From Aphrocallistes beatrix (Eukaryota > Porifera > Hexactinellida > Sceptrulophora > Aphrocallistidae): 64,000 nucleotides of DNA. Positions 1-10,137 of the stretch are shown here, piece by piece. Location of the stretch: positions 1,612,001 to 1,676,000 of the forward strand of contig OY725498.1 of NCBI GenBank assembly GCA_963281255.1. The letters are read 5' to 3'. Position 1 is the stretch's first letter, and every line of letters starts with the position of its first letter. Both the position numbers and the translations under genes were made by a program. The notes under the pieces are model-generated. The model saw nothing but the letters and a program-made list of their open reading frames with translations. It ran no database searches and had not been told where the DNA came from.

Positions 1-833
1 TCAGTGTTGAGTACGAGGATAATATTATTATTGTTAACAACAAACACTTCATCTGTACTAGAACAAATAGCACAAGCGTCCATCGTCTTAAAATCAGAAC
101 GCGCTAGTAGTCCAAAGTTGGAGAGTTGGAATTTGAATACACAATTCTGAGTACTATCAGTTACAAACAAAGCCTTGCTTGTTAAGGTAATTCTCTGAGG
201 AGATTTCAAGACCTCTTCACCGAATTCACTCACATAGTCTCCATCCAACGTCCACACCTTGATTCTCTTATCCTTTCTGTCTGTGATATAAACGAGATTC
301 GTTGAATTATCAATATGCAATCCACAAGGATATTTCAGCTGTTTTTTAACTTTGAAGAGAGGAGACTTGATAAGAGAGTAATCACGTTGTAGAACTTTCT
401 CTTCTATTTTTTCGCTCTTATTAACACAGATCTTCCCGAGATCAGAAATGGTTTGCTCTAACTTCTGAGTATCACAACTCAGCTCTACCTCTACAGATAA
501 TGATGATGGAATTTTCCTTTTAAGATCATCAATTTGTTGTTGCAATTTCTTAATCGTCTTTTCAATTTCCAGTTTCGCTACATTTGCTCTCATCTCACTA
601 CAATGTTGAGTTAGTTCATTCTTTGACGTTTCTAACTCCTCAATCTCGTGTACAATGTCTAGATTCTTATCTGTGTACTGCTTTCTCAACGCTCGTAACT
701 CTGTTAACAACTGTTCTCTCCTTCTCATCACAGCTTCAATCAGTTGGTTGAATTTCAGAGTAATCTGTTGTTCTAAATCAGAGAAAGGGTCACTCTCTGA
801 TGTAGGGATTGGCGGAGTAAGGCGAGTAGCCAT
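1..833 (-). CDS. TRIM-like coiled-coil/NHL-repeat protein, 3' part outside window
   Basis: An open frame runs from an ATG at 833-831 down to the left edge, about 277 codons with no stop. The N-terminus (MATRLTPPIPTSESDPFSD) leads into a long heptad-rich helix, residues about 20-140 (EQLLTELRALRKQY, EIEELETSKNEL), typical of the coiled coil of TRIM proteins. After a linker, residues about 185-270 read as NHL blades (KYPCGLHIDNSTNLVYITD, RIKVWTLDGDYVSEFGEEV). No RING or B-box precedes the coiled coil. In TRIM/NHL proteins the propeller binds RNA or protein partners, and without a RING ligase activity cannot be assumed. Related broken pieces lie at 6.8, 37.4 and 42.8 kb, so this is a multicopy family here. 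UTP6 lies upstream on the same strand with 266 bp between. Family assignment is good; specific function unknown. Confidence 0.8.
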   Translation of the reverse strand, partial: MATRLTPPIPTSESDPFSDLEQQITLKFNQLIEAVMRRREQLLTELRALRKQYTDKNLDIVHEIEELETSKNELTQHCSEMRANVAKLEIEKTIKKLQQQIDDLKRKIPSSLSVEVELSCDTQKLEQTISDLGKICVNKSEKIEEKVLQRDYSLIKSPLFKVKKQLKYPCGLHIDNSTNLVYITDRKDKRIKVWTLDGDYVSEFGEEVLKSPQRITLTSKALFVTDSTQNCVFKFQLSNFGLLARSDFKTMDACAICSSTDEVFVVNNNNIILVLNT

Positions 834-1099
834 ATCCAACCACACTCAAGCTACCAAAAAAAATCAAAAATCAAATATCAAAAAGTCCTCCACAGATGGG
901 ATGCAAGAGTGCTTCCACATTTCCTGAGATGGTGATGGAACATTTATGTAGCGACACCAACTCAAGAATGTAGAAACACACTCCCACCAGACTGTTACTC
1001 CCACTTTGAACAGATAGATATAGATTGAGGGCATATGCATGATACTACGTGTTTCCCATACTTTACTCGATTGCACGTATAACTAATGCGTATGCATAA

Positions 1100-2902
1100 T
1101 CACAATGCCTGAGAAGTGAATCTGTTGACAAACTCCTCCACTAGATCTGCTCTGAGATTCTTCATAGCCTTCCAGTGACCTTCCCCCGCGCCCGAGAAAT
1201 CCCGTCCTAGTCGCTTTACCCGAATAAACTCCAGCCACACATCTACACTCGTCCTACCGTGACATGCAACCATCTTCTCAAGAATGAGATCGATGTTCCG
1301 TTTGTTCGGTAGATCCCTCTCAGTCTCGTACTGCGAGCAGAACAAGTAGACGTGTGCGGGCCATGTCTTAGTGCTAGCGAGTATGAGTCTGTGGTATTTA
1401 GCTCTGAACTCTTCGACGGATTCGTTAGCAGAGCTCCATGTCAGGAGTTTCAGCAGCAGATCCCCAATGGTGCAGTCCTGTGCAGTGAGACACATTCTGC
1501 TTAGGACCTCTATCAGAGCATTCGCCTGCACTGGAGACATGGTAGGTGTGAGGAGTACGTCTAGCAACACGTTCCATGTCTCAGTCAGATGTACGTCTAG
1601 ACACCGATAATTCTTGGTAGAGTCTACGAGTTGGTTAGAGAGGGAGACTCGAACTTCTTCTGTTAGACTAGAACCAATTTCTTGTAGCAGACTGGGCATT
1701 GCGAGTAACCCAGGAAGCAGTTTGGTGAGAAGTGAGTCAAATTCCTTAGAGAGACCTTCATCTCTCAGGAATTTGAGATATGAGGTGTGGATACTCTCAT
1801 TCGCTACGCCTGCTTCGATCACTCGATTGATGAGAGAGAGTAGAGAGGTGACTCTGCTCTCCCTCATCATGAGGGATCCCACAGACACCAGTTGGATCCG
1901 CCAATTCACATACTCGCCCCACACTTCAGAGGAATGTCTGTTCAATGCTATAGCTTCCTCGAAAATATCCCCCACCTCACTCTCACACTGATCCAACGCA
2001 ACGTTCCAATCTACTGATTGCGTATCCATGTACCGAAATACAGGCTTGGAGACTAGGTAACGCCAGGCGATGTGATTGGTCACGAAATCCTCCTTCATAC
2101 TTCCGTAGACTAGATCCTGCAGCTGCTCTGTGTCTCCGTACTCTCTGAGCAGCCGAACGAACTCGTACCTGAACTCCAGTGCCGCAGGAACCTCGGCTAT
2201 AGCGGCTATGTAGACAAGCCGGGCTGCTTTGTACGGCTCTTCTGTGGAAACCGCCAAGTCTGGAGTAGCAGATGTGACGTCACCGTCATCGATACTCAGC
2301 ATCTCCTGACGCTTCTTGATTTTGTAGGTGTGCAGTATTTCAAGCCGACACAGCTCCATCCATAGGTGCTGGTCTGTCGGCTGCATGCGTAGGCCACTAA
2401 GCAAGAGGACGCGAGCAGCGTGGGTGTCATTGTCGAATGTGAGAGCTGCCCAAGCCCCCAGACTCCAGAGACCTGGACATGTGGGATGGATACGAACGGC
2501 CTTAGCCACAACCTTGCTGAGAGTGTCGTGATGCCCGATGCGCTTACAGAAGTCTGCATATTGCAGCCAGAGACGAAGGTCCGCACGAAATCGACGTACC
2601 AAGCGATTGAACAGAATGTGTATGCGGTTGGCAGAGTAGAGCAGTTTTCCATAAGGGCTGTCTCTATTCCTCTCTTTATGCAAGCTTTTCCTCTTGGCGA
2701 ATAACATGTAGAGGTAGATTTCGTATTGTATGTAGGAGAGGAAGTGTGATTTTTGTGGAGGTTTTCTCATAAGTTTGTATTCATAATGACTCCGCTTCTG
2801 TACTATCTGCTTTGCCTCTGTTTGTGAACAGAGTCCACTGGTCTCCATCGGCTGGAGTTCAGCCAGACCTGACTCAAGATTGCGTTGGACAAGCTCTGCC
2901 AT
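1100..2902 (-). CDS. UTP6: U3 snoRNA-associated protein 6 (UTP6)
   Basis: A single 600-residue frame with no intron, close to the usual ~600-residue length of the family. The N-terminal ~85 residues match the U3-associated UTP6 domain (MAELVQRNLESGLAELQPME, then RSHYEYKLMRKPPQKSHFLSYIQYEIYL). Half-a-TPR (HAT) repeats follow: FRADLRLWLQYADFCKRIG at about 105-123, HPTCPGLWSLGAWAALTFD, MQPTDQHLWMELCRLEI, and C-terminal ones (VDVWLEFIRVKRL). UTP6 is part of the UTP-B subcomplex of the small-subunit processome and acts in the nucleolus in pre-18S rRNA processing. I chose the ATG at 2902-2900; the preceding in-frame codon is GTG, not an animal start. The G+C-rich codon use stands out against AT-rich surroundings, as expected for an old conserved gene. 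Identification is firm. Confidence 0.95.
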   Translation of the reverse strand: MAELVQRNLESGLAELQPMETSGLCSQTEAKQIVQKRSHYEYKLMRKPPQKSHFLSYIQYEIYLYMLFAKRKSLHKERNRDSPYGKLLYSANRIHILFNRLVRRFRADLRLWLQYADFCKRIGHHDTLSKVVAKAVRIHPTCPGLWSLGAWAALTFDNDTHAARVLLLSGLRMQPTDQHLWMELCRLEILHTYKIKKRQEMLSIDDGDVTSATPDLAVSTEEPYKAARLVYIAAIAEVPAALEFRYEFVRLLREYGDTEQLQDLVYGSMKEDFVTNHIAWRYLVSKPVFRYMDTQSVDWNVALDQCESEVGDIFEEAIALNRHSSEVWGEYVNWRIQLVSVGSLMMRESRVTSLLSLINRVIEAGVANESIHTSYLKFLRDEGLSKEFDSLLTKLLPGLLAMPSLLQEIGSSLTEEVRVSLSNQLVDSTKNYRCLDVHLTETWNVLLDVLLTPTMSPVQANALIEVLSRMCLTAQDCTIGDLLLKLLTWSSANESVEEFRAKYHRLILASTKTWPAHVYLFCSQYETERDLPNKRNIDLILEKMVACHGRTSVDVWLEFIRVKRLGRDFSGAGEGHWKAMKNLRADLVEEFVNRFTSQAL

Positions 2903-3012
2903 CACAGTGAAGTGTTGAAATACAGAAAGATTAAATATCTATAGCTATCAAAAATAGAATGTGTAAGTTGCAAAATACTCCTACATGCCCAAAATCCATA
3001 TATTAAATACCC

Positions 3013-3207
3013 TTATTCGACAGTCGCTTAACTCTTAATCGACAGTCGCTTAACTCTTATTCGACAGTCGCTTAACTCTTAATCGACAGTCGCTTAACTC
3101 TTATTCGACAGTCGCTTAACTCTTATTCGACCGTCGCTTAACTCTTATTCGACAGTCGCTTAACTCTTATTCGACCGTCGCTTAACTCTTATTCGACAGT
3201 CGCTTAC
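3013..3207. repeat. Tandem array A, nine 22-bp units
   Basis: Nine head-to-tail copies of a 22-bp unit, ttattcgacagtcgctta plus actc, with single-base variants (acag/accg, ttatt/ttaat). The unit contains the odd palindrome CGAC-A/C-GTCG. The reverse complement of the same array, again nine units, lies at 6437-6635, so the two could form the ends of one foldback-like element. The array starts about 110 bp upstream of the UTP6 start codon. Confidence 0.9.
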
Positions 3208-4050
3208 TTCGGGAAACATGAATAAGACCGAACGGAATAAGACCGAATGGAATAAGACCGAAAATAAATTAGGACTGGAATAAGACCGAATGGAATAAGA
3301 CCGAAAAATTATTCTGCACTGGAATAAGACCGAATTATTAAGACTGGAATAAGACCGAATACTCAAGACTGGAATAAGACCGAATGGAATAAGACCGAAT
3401 TATTAAGACTGGAATAAGACCGAAAAATTATTCAGCACTGATTTCAGGCATTTTTGCTTAGAACAAATTGATTTTGAATGTGATTTCAGGCATTTTTGTT
3501 TAGAACAAATCGATTTTGAATGTGATTTTAGGCATTTTTGTTTAGAACAAATCGATTTTGAATGTGATTTCAGGCATTTTTGTTTAGAACAAATCGATTT
3601 TGAATGTGATTTCAGGCATTTTTGTTTAGAACAAATCGATTTTGAATGTGATTTCAGGCATTTTTGTTCAGAACAAATCGATTTTGAATGTGATTTCAGG
3701 CATTTTTGTTTAGAACAAATCGATTTTGAATGTGACTGAAATAATTTATTGATACATAAATTCCAGTTTTGACAATTCGGTCTTATTCCAGTTTTGATAA
3801 TTCGGTCTTATTCCAGTTTTGACAATTCGGTCTTATTCCAGTTTTGATAATTCGGTCTTATTCCAGTTTTGATAATTCGGTCTTATTCCAGTTTTGATAA
3901 TTCGGTCTTATTCCAGTTTTGACAATTCGGTCTTATTCCAGTTTTGACAATTCGGTCTTATTCCAGTCCTATTTTTTTTCGGTCTTATTCCATTCGGTCT
4001 TATTCCAGTTTGGGAAAAATCTATTTTTCTACCAAATATTCGGTCTTATT
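3208..4050. mobile_element. Foldback-like element: inverted arrays B/B' around a 42-bp satellite
   Basis: The left arm (3208-3435) is an array of (act)ggaataagaccgaat units. The right arm (3763-4050) is the reverse complement, tccagttttgacaattcggt units of about 25 bp. Between them sit seven copies of a 42-bp unit (3439-3735; tgatttcaggcatttttgtt...). Long terminal inverted repeats that are themselves tandem arrays are the hallmark of foldback (FB/Galileo-type) DNA elements. A single degenerate array-A unit follows at 4068-4090. No coding capacity. Confidence 0.75.
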
Positions 4051-4222
4051 CAGTCAACTCCTTACTTCTTATTCGACAATCGATTAATTCCCTCTGGAAA
4101 TTTCTTATTTGAATTGTTATCAGAGTTATCACTATTTCGAGTAATCAAAGAATATTTCAAAGTCAGCTGAACATTTTATTTTTGACTTCGTTGGTGGTAA
4201 AAATACTGACTGAACTCACAGG

Positions 4223-4674
4223 TAGAGGTCGCAACGGGCCTGAATTCTCGGTCCGAGGCATAGGCGCAAGTTTTGGAAACTAGAATAAAACCTGGGGGGG
4301 GGGCCAATAGCGAGCGACGGTAATGGGGGATCTGGGGAATTTTTTAAATCTTAGATGCTCAAATATCGATATACAGCTATTGTTGTTACTTAGGGAAAAT
4401 AAAATCTCGGACTAAAGTGGAAGAAAATTGTAATTGGGATATATATTTAGACTCAATTAACATAATTTTGGGGTTTAGTTGTAACCTATCAGTTTGTGTG
4501 GAGTCCTGCTATACCACAGCTTCCTCCACTGCTCCATTGCCCAGCACCACGGCCCCCCACATGCTCCAAACCTGGGGGGTGCGCCCCCAGGTACCCACAC
4601 TTGACCCCAGGTACCCACACTTGACGCCTATGGCCCGAGGCCCGAGCCCAATCGGGCCGGGCTTGCGACCTCTA
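4223..4674. mobile_element. Non-autonomous hAT element with 8-bp target duplication
   Basis: The ends are TAGAGGTCGCAACGGGCC and its approximate reverse complement GGGCTTGCGACCTCTA, flanked by ctcacagg (4215-4222) and ctcactgg (4675-4682), an 8-bp target duplication with one mismatch. The TIR start and 8-bp duplication are diagnostic of hAT. A second hAT-like element sits inside it. Confidence 0.8.
4259..4632. mobile_element. hAT-like element nested in another hAT element
   Basis: The termini are CATAGGCGCAAG and CTTGACGCCTATG, flanked by gtccgagg (4251-4258) and gcccgagg (4633-4640), an 8-bp duplication with one mismatch. It is inserted inside the 4223-4674 element and is therefore younger. 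Related CATAGGCGTAG ends occur at 19785 and 61227. Confidence 0.75.
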
Positions 4675-6430
4675 CTCACTGGTAACTAAAACCAATTTTT
4701 GATTAATATTATACGATAAAGATTTTTTTGATTTTATGACTCAGAATTTTATGGTGAATCTGAATCTGCACTAAAGCAAATATTTTTTTTGTAATTGATT
4801 TCAAATTCTAGTTTTGTTATGAATAAATTAACATTCCCGAGAGAATTGCTGAAAATGTGACAACTTCATTAAATTTCACATTATCATCACCAATCAAAAG
4901 AGTTCTTGTTTGTACAAGTATTTTAAACAAGCTGATTAATGCGCTTAAATGAAGATATCAAAAGAAAATGCCACATTATATTTATTGCACACTATTAAAC
5001 GAATGTATAAACATAATTTCAGGATTCAGTGTTAAATCGATTCTACCATAGCTATACTAACAAACTGAACAAGAAATTTGTTTCATTCCCTAAACCTTCC
5101 CAAAATAAGTAAACACGAATCTGCTAAAGATAAATATGTCGTTAGTGTTGCTTCAAAGTTGGTAAAATAAGAATCAAAAACAACAGTCTTAAAGACACGA
5201 AATTACTACTCAGTTCTTCGAAGTAATCGATATCTTCGAAGAGAACCACCCCAAAGTAGTGTGCAATACCTGCAAACTGTATTTTCTCAAAAGATCTTCT
5301 GGAGAGTTATGACCAAAAACTACTTATCGCTTTGTCTGGCCGACCATTCGGAATACGCGGAATACGCTGAATCTTAAAAATTTAATAACTTCTTTACACA
5401 AAATGAAGCATTTTAAATTTTGAAATTCTGTCCAATTATCCGACTGTTGTAGTTCAAGAAATAAAAACATTACGTTTTGAGAATCTTGTTGTGTGCTTCA
5501 ACTAAGCTATTACACAATTGACAATTGAAGTCAACAGATCATTCTAAGTCTAATATACAGTTAAATTAAGGCTATAACACAAGTCATTAGAAAAATTGGA
5601 GTTCACTGTCCATCAATGGATAAGTATTATGACGAACGCCATTTAATGTGCGGTGATATCTTCGAACGTATTTAGTTAGAGAAATATAGTCCAGAATACA
5701 TGGATACTTGGATCGTGAGATGCTGTAATGTAGAAGCTCTCATTGAGAAAGTCTATAATTTCCAAAATGAAAAGTGCACCTGAAACGAAACACAACTTGT
5801 CAGTTATACTTAAGGATGAACAGATTTACGCTTGTTAGAAGAATACCATGTCTCTTTTACAGTCGACCTCAAAGCAGCTTCCTTGTGCCTAGGAATCATG
5901 TCTGGCCTTGCATATGGTGTACCTGGGACGAGAGAAGCGGGTTAAGTAAAATCGATTGGCATCCGAGATCTTCGGCACACCATAGTAAAATGACGTTTAT
6001 AATGGTGATTCGAAAACTAAGTTTATAAACGTTTATTCAAATCATAGAGGCGAATAAAATTATATTTTGGGTGTTCGGATTTTAAGAATGAAGTGTTCGG
6101 ATTAGCGAGGGTTCGGATTGGCGAGGTTCGGACTAGCGAGGGTGTACTATACTTACTAACCAACCCCTTGAGAAATAGAGTAGTCTTGAATCAGTGCTAT
6201 ATTGGTAGTATCAAGAGGTTGTCATAAAACCTCGTTTAGCTGAATATTGTAGGCCATGTGAAATTTCAAATTGCTCTTTATTGGAAATGCCAACACTTTT
6301 GAATAATGAGAAAGTCTCTTCCATCTCCATAGATTTTCTCCTTTTTTAGTTGGTTTTAAAACCAGAATTTTGTTGTTGTCAGCCATGTAGTTACTAATAT
6401 TTTTAGAAACCTAATACAGTAGTTCAATAG
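4675..6430. other. Gene-free AT-rich stretch with degraded transposon remnants
   Basis: No intact gene seen. At 5215-5320 the plus strand reads FEENHPKVVCNTCKLYF, resembling the start of a BED zinc finger (weak). At 6070-6147 there are three imperfect copies of ttcggattagcgagg, ending gcgagggtgtactata; the GTTCGGAYTAGCGAGGGT ends recall pogo/Tigger-type TIRs. Both are too degraded for a firm family call. Confidence 0.35.
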
Positions 6431-6436
6431 GAGTTC

Positions 6437-6635
6437 AGTTAAGCGACTGTCGAATAAGAGTTAAGCGACTGTCGAATACGAGTTAAGCGACTGTCGAATA
6501 AGAGTTAAGCGACTGTCGAATAAGAGTTAAGCGACGGTCGAATAAGAGTTAAGCGACGGTCGAATAAGAGTTAAGCGACTGTCGAATAAGAGTTAAGCGA
6601 CTGTCGATTAAGAGTTAAGCGACTGTCGATTAAGG
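6437..6635. repeat. Tandem array A', inverted partner of the 3.0-kb array
   Basis: Nine copies of agttaagcgactgtcgaataa, the reverse complement of the unit at 3013-3207. Unit number is the same on both sides. Directly outside the array the sequence is ggaattttaatacctc, a motif shared with other inverted-repeat ends in this window. Confidence 0.9.
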
Positions 6636-6719
6636 AATTTTAATACCTCCCAAAATCAGCTTTCCTGGACTGGCAACTTTTCTTGTTGCGTTTTTTTATA
6701 GTAAGCTGTTGATTATTGA

Positions 6720-6932
6720 AAATTAAATTGTCCATTAAAAAAAGAAATAATCACTGATTGGTCAACTCATTGTGTCCTAATATTTACAAGCAAAGGGGAT
6801 CTGATGCACAAGTTTGGTAGAGAAGGAACAGGAAGAGGAGAGCTTTTTACTCCTGCAGGAATAGCTGTCGATTCTGAAAACAGAATCATAGTTGCTTCTC
6901 AGAACCCTAACTTCTGTCTTCAGTTCTTCTAA
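6720..6932 (+). pseudogene. C-terminal fragment of an NHL-repeat gene
   Basis: An open stretch ends at TAA 6930-6932 and reads KGDLMHKFGREGTGRGELF followed by TPAGIAVDSENRIIVASQNP, a textbook NHL blade, then NFCLQFF and stop. A coding-like reading continues upstream only to about 6720. It has no start codon and no N-terminal part, and it abuts the 6437-6635 array. Most likely a remnant of the TRIM/NHL family seen at 1-833; a terminal exon of a distant gene is the alternative. Confidence 0.65.
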
Positions 6933-7471
6933 CTCTCTCTCCTACTCCTACTCTAGTTATTCATTAGGAATAATGTCTATTCTTTCCTTTCCTAAATTCC
7001 TATTTACCCAATGTATCCTGTTTTTGTTTGTTATTTGAACAGAAGAATCTCTAGTATTTTTACATAAATATTTGTCTCTCTGTTAATTGCGAAGATTCTA
7101 TTATTGGTAATGTCAATTGGCCTAGAAAGTTAAGTCAAAGAATTTGAGTGTCCAATTCCCTCCCACAGTGTCCAGAGAATTCCTGATTTTATTACGACAC
7201 ATGGATTGTACTATAAATATAACCTAGCTCGCTTGAGTGAGAGACTGGCGAACACATCGGAAATCTAATTTAAGTCTCTTATTTATGCTCGAAAACCTGG
7301 AATTTCTAATTTTCTGTACATAAAACGTACATATAAAAGTGGCAATTACGTCATAGTTCCGCGATGAATGGGCTTTTTTCTTTTGTTTGAGACTCGATTT
7401 GCTGGAACAGTCATCAAATACTCCGGTGTGCTAAAGTCTGCTTATGTGACTGGCACTTTGATCAATTTGGA
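6933..7471. other. Gene-free stretch
   Basis: AT-rich sequence between the NHL fragment and the palindromic element. I see no coding signal, tandem array or TIR pair. Confidence 0.5.
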
Positions 7472-7899
7472 ACCTCAGTACATGACATGATTTTATTACC
7501 TAGGATTATCTCGATTAAATTTGCAATATGGAAGAATAATGATCAGAAAGAACTTAGCATTTATTTAAAACTCGAACTTTTAACATAAATAATTTATGTT
7601 ATTTACAGTCGACTCCACTTAATAGGACCACATCGGTCAGAGGAGATTTAGCCACGATTAATCGGAGAACATTAACCGATAATATTTTATGTTAGCTTCT
7701 ATGTGTGAGAAGAATTCGGATCCTGCCAAAAGTGGTTTGATTAAGAGGAGTCAACTGTAAGTGACATAAAATTATTTATTTTAAAAGTTCGAGTTTAAAT
7801 AAATACTTGTACTAAGTTCTTTCCTATCATTATTCTATTTTATTGTGAAATTAATTGATAGATAATCCTAGGTAATAAAATCATGAAATTTACTGAGGT
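7472..7899. mobile_element. Long palindromic MITE with a smaller MITE at its centre
   Basis: The arms at 7472-7605 and 7758-7899 are imperfect reverse complements (acctcagta..., cctaggattatct, ttaaactcgaactttta). At the centre (7606-7757) sits a 152-bp segment bounded by TA and with TIRs CAGTCGACTCCACTTAAT / ATTAAGAGGAGTCAACTG, the style of pogo/Tigger or mariner MITEs. The centre may be a later TA insertion into a palindrome. Confidence 0.7.
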
Positions 7900-8127
7900 C
7901 ACTCATTTGTATTAAGTTACCGCTCCAAGGCACTACCATAAAATTGGAAGAGCTTCCCAATAATTAATCGAGTGCATTCGGGGCATGCCTAATTTACGGG
8001 ACGGGTTAAGATGGACGGAACCATCCCGGAATTTCTAGGTACCTAATTTACGCGACGGGACAGGATCATTCCGGAAACTTTGTCAGTACATAATTTGCCG
8101 GACGGGACAGAAAAATACCTAATTATA

Positions 8128-8626
8128 CAGTCGAGTCGATTCAAGGTATTGTGACATCGATTAATCGCGAAAACTGCTTAAATCTCCAGGAATAGAATCA
8201 GGGGCGGTCACAAGAATTTTCTAAACCGGGGCAAGCGGATAAACAAACTCGGGAAAATGACCCGAACGCCCCTGAGTAGAATAGTTTTCATACATAGAAT
8301 TTAGTATTAAATACTATTGGTTAATTGGGAATTCTGCTTAATCGGGACAAAGTATCACGACCCAATGTGTTCTGATTAAGCGGATTCATTATACTCCCCG
8401 AATAATTATATGAAAATTGGATATAACGACGTACTATCGGGCAAGAGAAAAATGTCGTTATTTGCGATTTGTCGTTATATCCAATCTTCACTGTAGTACA
8501 TAACTATATTGTGAATTGTAGAATAAATATTGATATAATGAATAAAATACATAGTTAATAGAATATACGTAGTCTAGTGAATAATGGGATGACTAAGTGT
8601 CACAATACACTGAATCGACTCGACTG
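8128..8626. mobile_element. TA-flanked MITE nested in the foldback element
   Basis: TIRs CAGTCGAGTCGATTCAA and, at the other end, its near-perfect complement ending GACTCGACTG, with TA on both sides. Tc1/mariner or pogo style. It carries the 76-bp hAT insertion at 8199-8274. Confidence 0.75.
8199..8274. mobile_element. 76-bp hAT-like mini-element
   Basis: Ends CAGGGGCGGTCAC and GAACGCCCCTG, flanked by aatagaat (8191-8198) and agtagaat (8275-8282), an 8-bp duplication with one mismatch. Third layer of nesting at this locus. Confidence 0.65.
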
Positions 8627-9184
8627 TATAGTGAGGTATTTTTGTCCCGTCTCGCAAATTAAGTACTGACAAAAGTTTTCCGGAATGATTCTGTCCCGTC
8701 CCGTAAATTAGGCATCTTAACTCGTCCCGTCCCGTAAATTAGGTATCTTGACCCGTCCCGTCCCGTAAATTAGGCATCTTAACTCGTCCCGTCCCGTAAA
8801 TTAGGTATCTTGACCCGTCCCGTCCCGTAAATTAGGCATCTTAACCCGTCCCGTCCCGTAAATTAGGTACCTTTTCTGTCCCGTCCCGTAAATTAGGTAC
8901 CTTTTCTGTCCCGTACCGTAAATTAGGTATCTTGACTCGTCCCGTCCCGTAAATTAGGTACCTAGATTTTCCGAGATGGTCCTGTCCCGTCCCGTAAATT
9001 AGGCATCTTAACCCGTCCCGTCCCGTAAATTAGGTACCTTTTCTGTCCCGTCCCGTAAATTAGGCATGCCCGTGCATTCGAGGTAAATTTATATAGTAAA
9101 CCACAATTTTATGGCTCCCCGCCCAAAATGGCTTAAACCGGAAATGACTTAGCATTTGAACTTTGGCTTTCGTGGGTTTTAACT

Positions 9185-9424
9185 CTACATACATATCTCA
9201 AGGTGCATATTGACTTCACAAGCCTGCACTTGTCTATGACAGTACTCACAAGTGACTAGTCTCATAGAACAATTCTTTTCTAGATGCTGTCCAATCAATA
9301 TCCTCTCTATCCTACGTTCCTCTTCCATTCCTGCCCTTTGGTTGAAACATTTCAGTGGATAAGTAATTATAGTGAAAGGACACCCATCAAGATGCTCTAA
9401 AGGTTTTTCAGTTTGTCGCTCCAT
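9185..9424 (-). pseudogene. TRAF-type zinc-finger fragment
   Basis: A 79-residue frame starting MERQTEKPLEHLDGCPF and containing RIERILIGQHLEKNCSMRL then VTCEYCHRQVQACEVNMHLE, which matches the C/H spacing of TRAF-type zinc fingers (C-x2-C-x11-H-x3-C). No RING, coiled coil or MATH domain is visible nearby. It may be a fragment left after insertion of the adjacent 7981-9071 element, or one exon of a gene with distant parts. In TRAF proteins these fingers lie between RING and coiled coil. Confidence 0.5.
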
Positions 9425-10055
9425 TTACAATCGTTCAGTGGGCAAAACACCGAAGTTTATCCAACACTAAAAATATAAAAGGGCAGTGATTTTCCTTTGA
9501 TAGGGATAAGGATTGATTTATTACACATGAATCATGGCTGGGATGGCCATGTATAGGATCTCCAGAAAGACCAGAGGATTTTCAGTATTTATCTAAGATA
9601 AAATTTTATGAAGTGTTCAATCATTGATTCTCTAATCCAATCAGTTCTAACTTACCATTTTATCTCCAATAAACTTTCTAAAGGTCTCAGCTTTTTGCCC
9701 TGTAGGTTCCTTAGCGAGACAACCCTTTCATCTAAGTTCCTGTCCCATGCCTTCACCTCGCACGCCTTTCTCAGCAGTCCGTTACAATTGACACAGGTAA
9801 TCAGTCTCTCTTCTGTTTGACCAGTACGTCACACAGCAAACCAAGTTCATCCGCCATACGCGTCCAGTCCAATCTTCACGCATGCGTAATCGTAGACTAA
9901 TGCTGTGTCCAGACCTAAATCTTCTCTCGCTGCCGTGTGGAAATGGAGACTAAGTATTCATAAACTGACTTGATCAAAGTTCAACATCGCTTTTTGAAAA
10001 GAAGCGCAAAAACGGTCTAAAACATAAAGGAAAGGCCTTTTATATCAAAATTAAG
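9425..10055. other. Gene-free stretch upstream of the tRNA
   Basis: No convincing coding region, array or TIR pair. The short open frames here have no recognisable domains. Confidence 0.5.
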
Positions 10056-10137
10056 GGTAGCGTGGCCGAGCGGTCTAAGGCGCTGGTTTTAGGCACCAGT
10101 CACTTCGGTGGCGTGGGTTCGAATCCCACCGCTGCCA
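10056..10137 (+). tRNA. tRNA-Leu (anticodon TAG)
   Basis: An 82-nt cloverleaf. Acceptor stem GGTAGCG pairs with CGCTGCC (one G-T), discriminator A at 10137. D-arm tggccgagcggtctaaggcg, anticodon stem CTGGT/ACCAG with loop TTTAGGC giving anticodon TAG at 10090-10092. It has the long variable arm typical of tRNA-Leu (CAC-TTCG-GTG) and a T-arm gtgggttcgaatcccac. No intron. The internal A and B boxes (tggccgagcgg, ggttcgaatcc) are canonical, so it is probably functional. Confidence 0.95.

Larger units (their letters stand above)
7972..9080. mobile_element. Foldback/MULE-like element with 9-bp target duplication
   Basis: The element proper is 7981-9071, flanked by identical 9-mers gtgcattcg (7972-7980 and 9072-9080). 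The termini are perfect inverted repeats starting GGGCATGCCTAATTTACGG. The right arm (8636-9071) is a tandem array of cccgtcccgtaaattaggca-type units with variant spacers; the left arm has fewer units. A 9-bp duplication with long repetitive TIRs fits Drosophila FB or Mutator-like elements. Its interior is occupied by a TA-flanked MITE (8128-8626). Confidence 0.85.

Noticed and set aside
4417-4689. Pro-rich open frame (VPTLDPRYPHLTP...)
   Set aside because: Lies inside two nested hAT elements and reads through the duplicated ccccaggtacccacacttga segment.
5774-6028. 84-residue frame as a gene
   Set aside because: No domain signature; it sits in a degraded transposon region. Could be a transposase scrap, but I cannot support a family.
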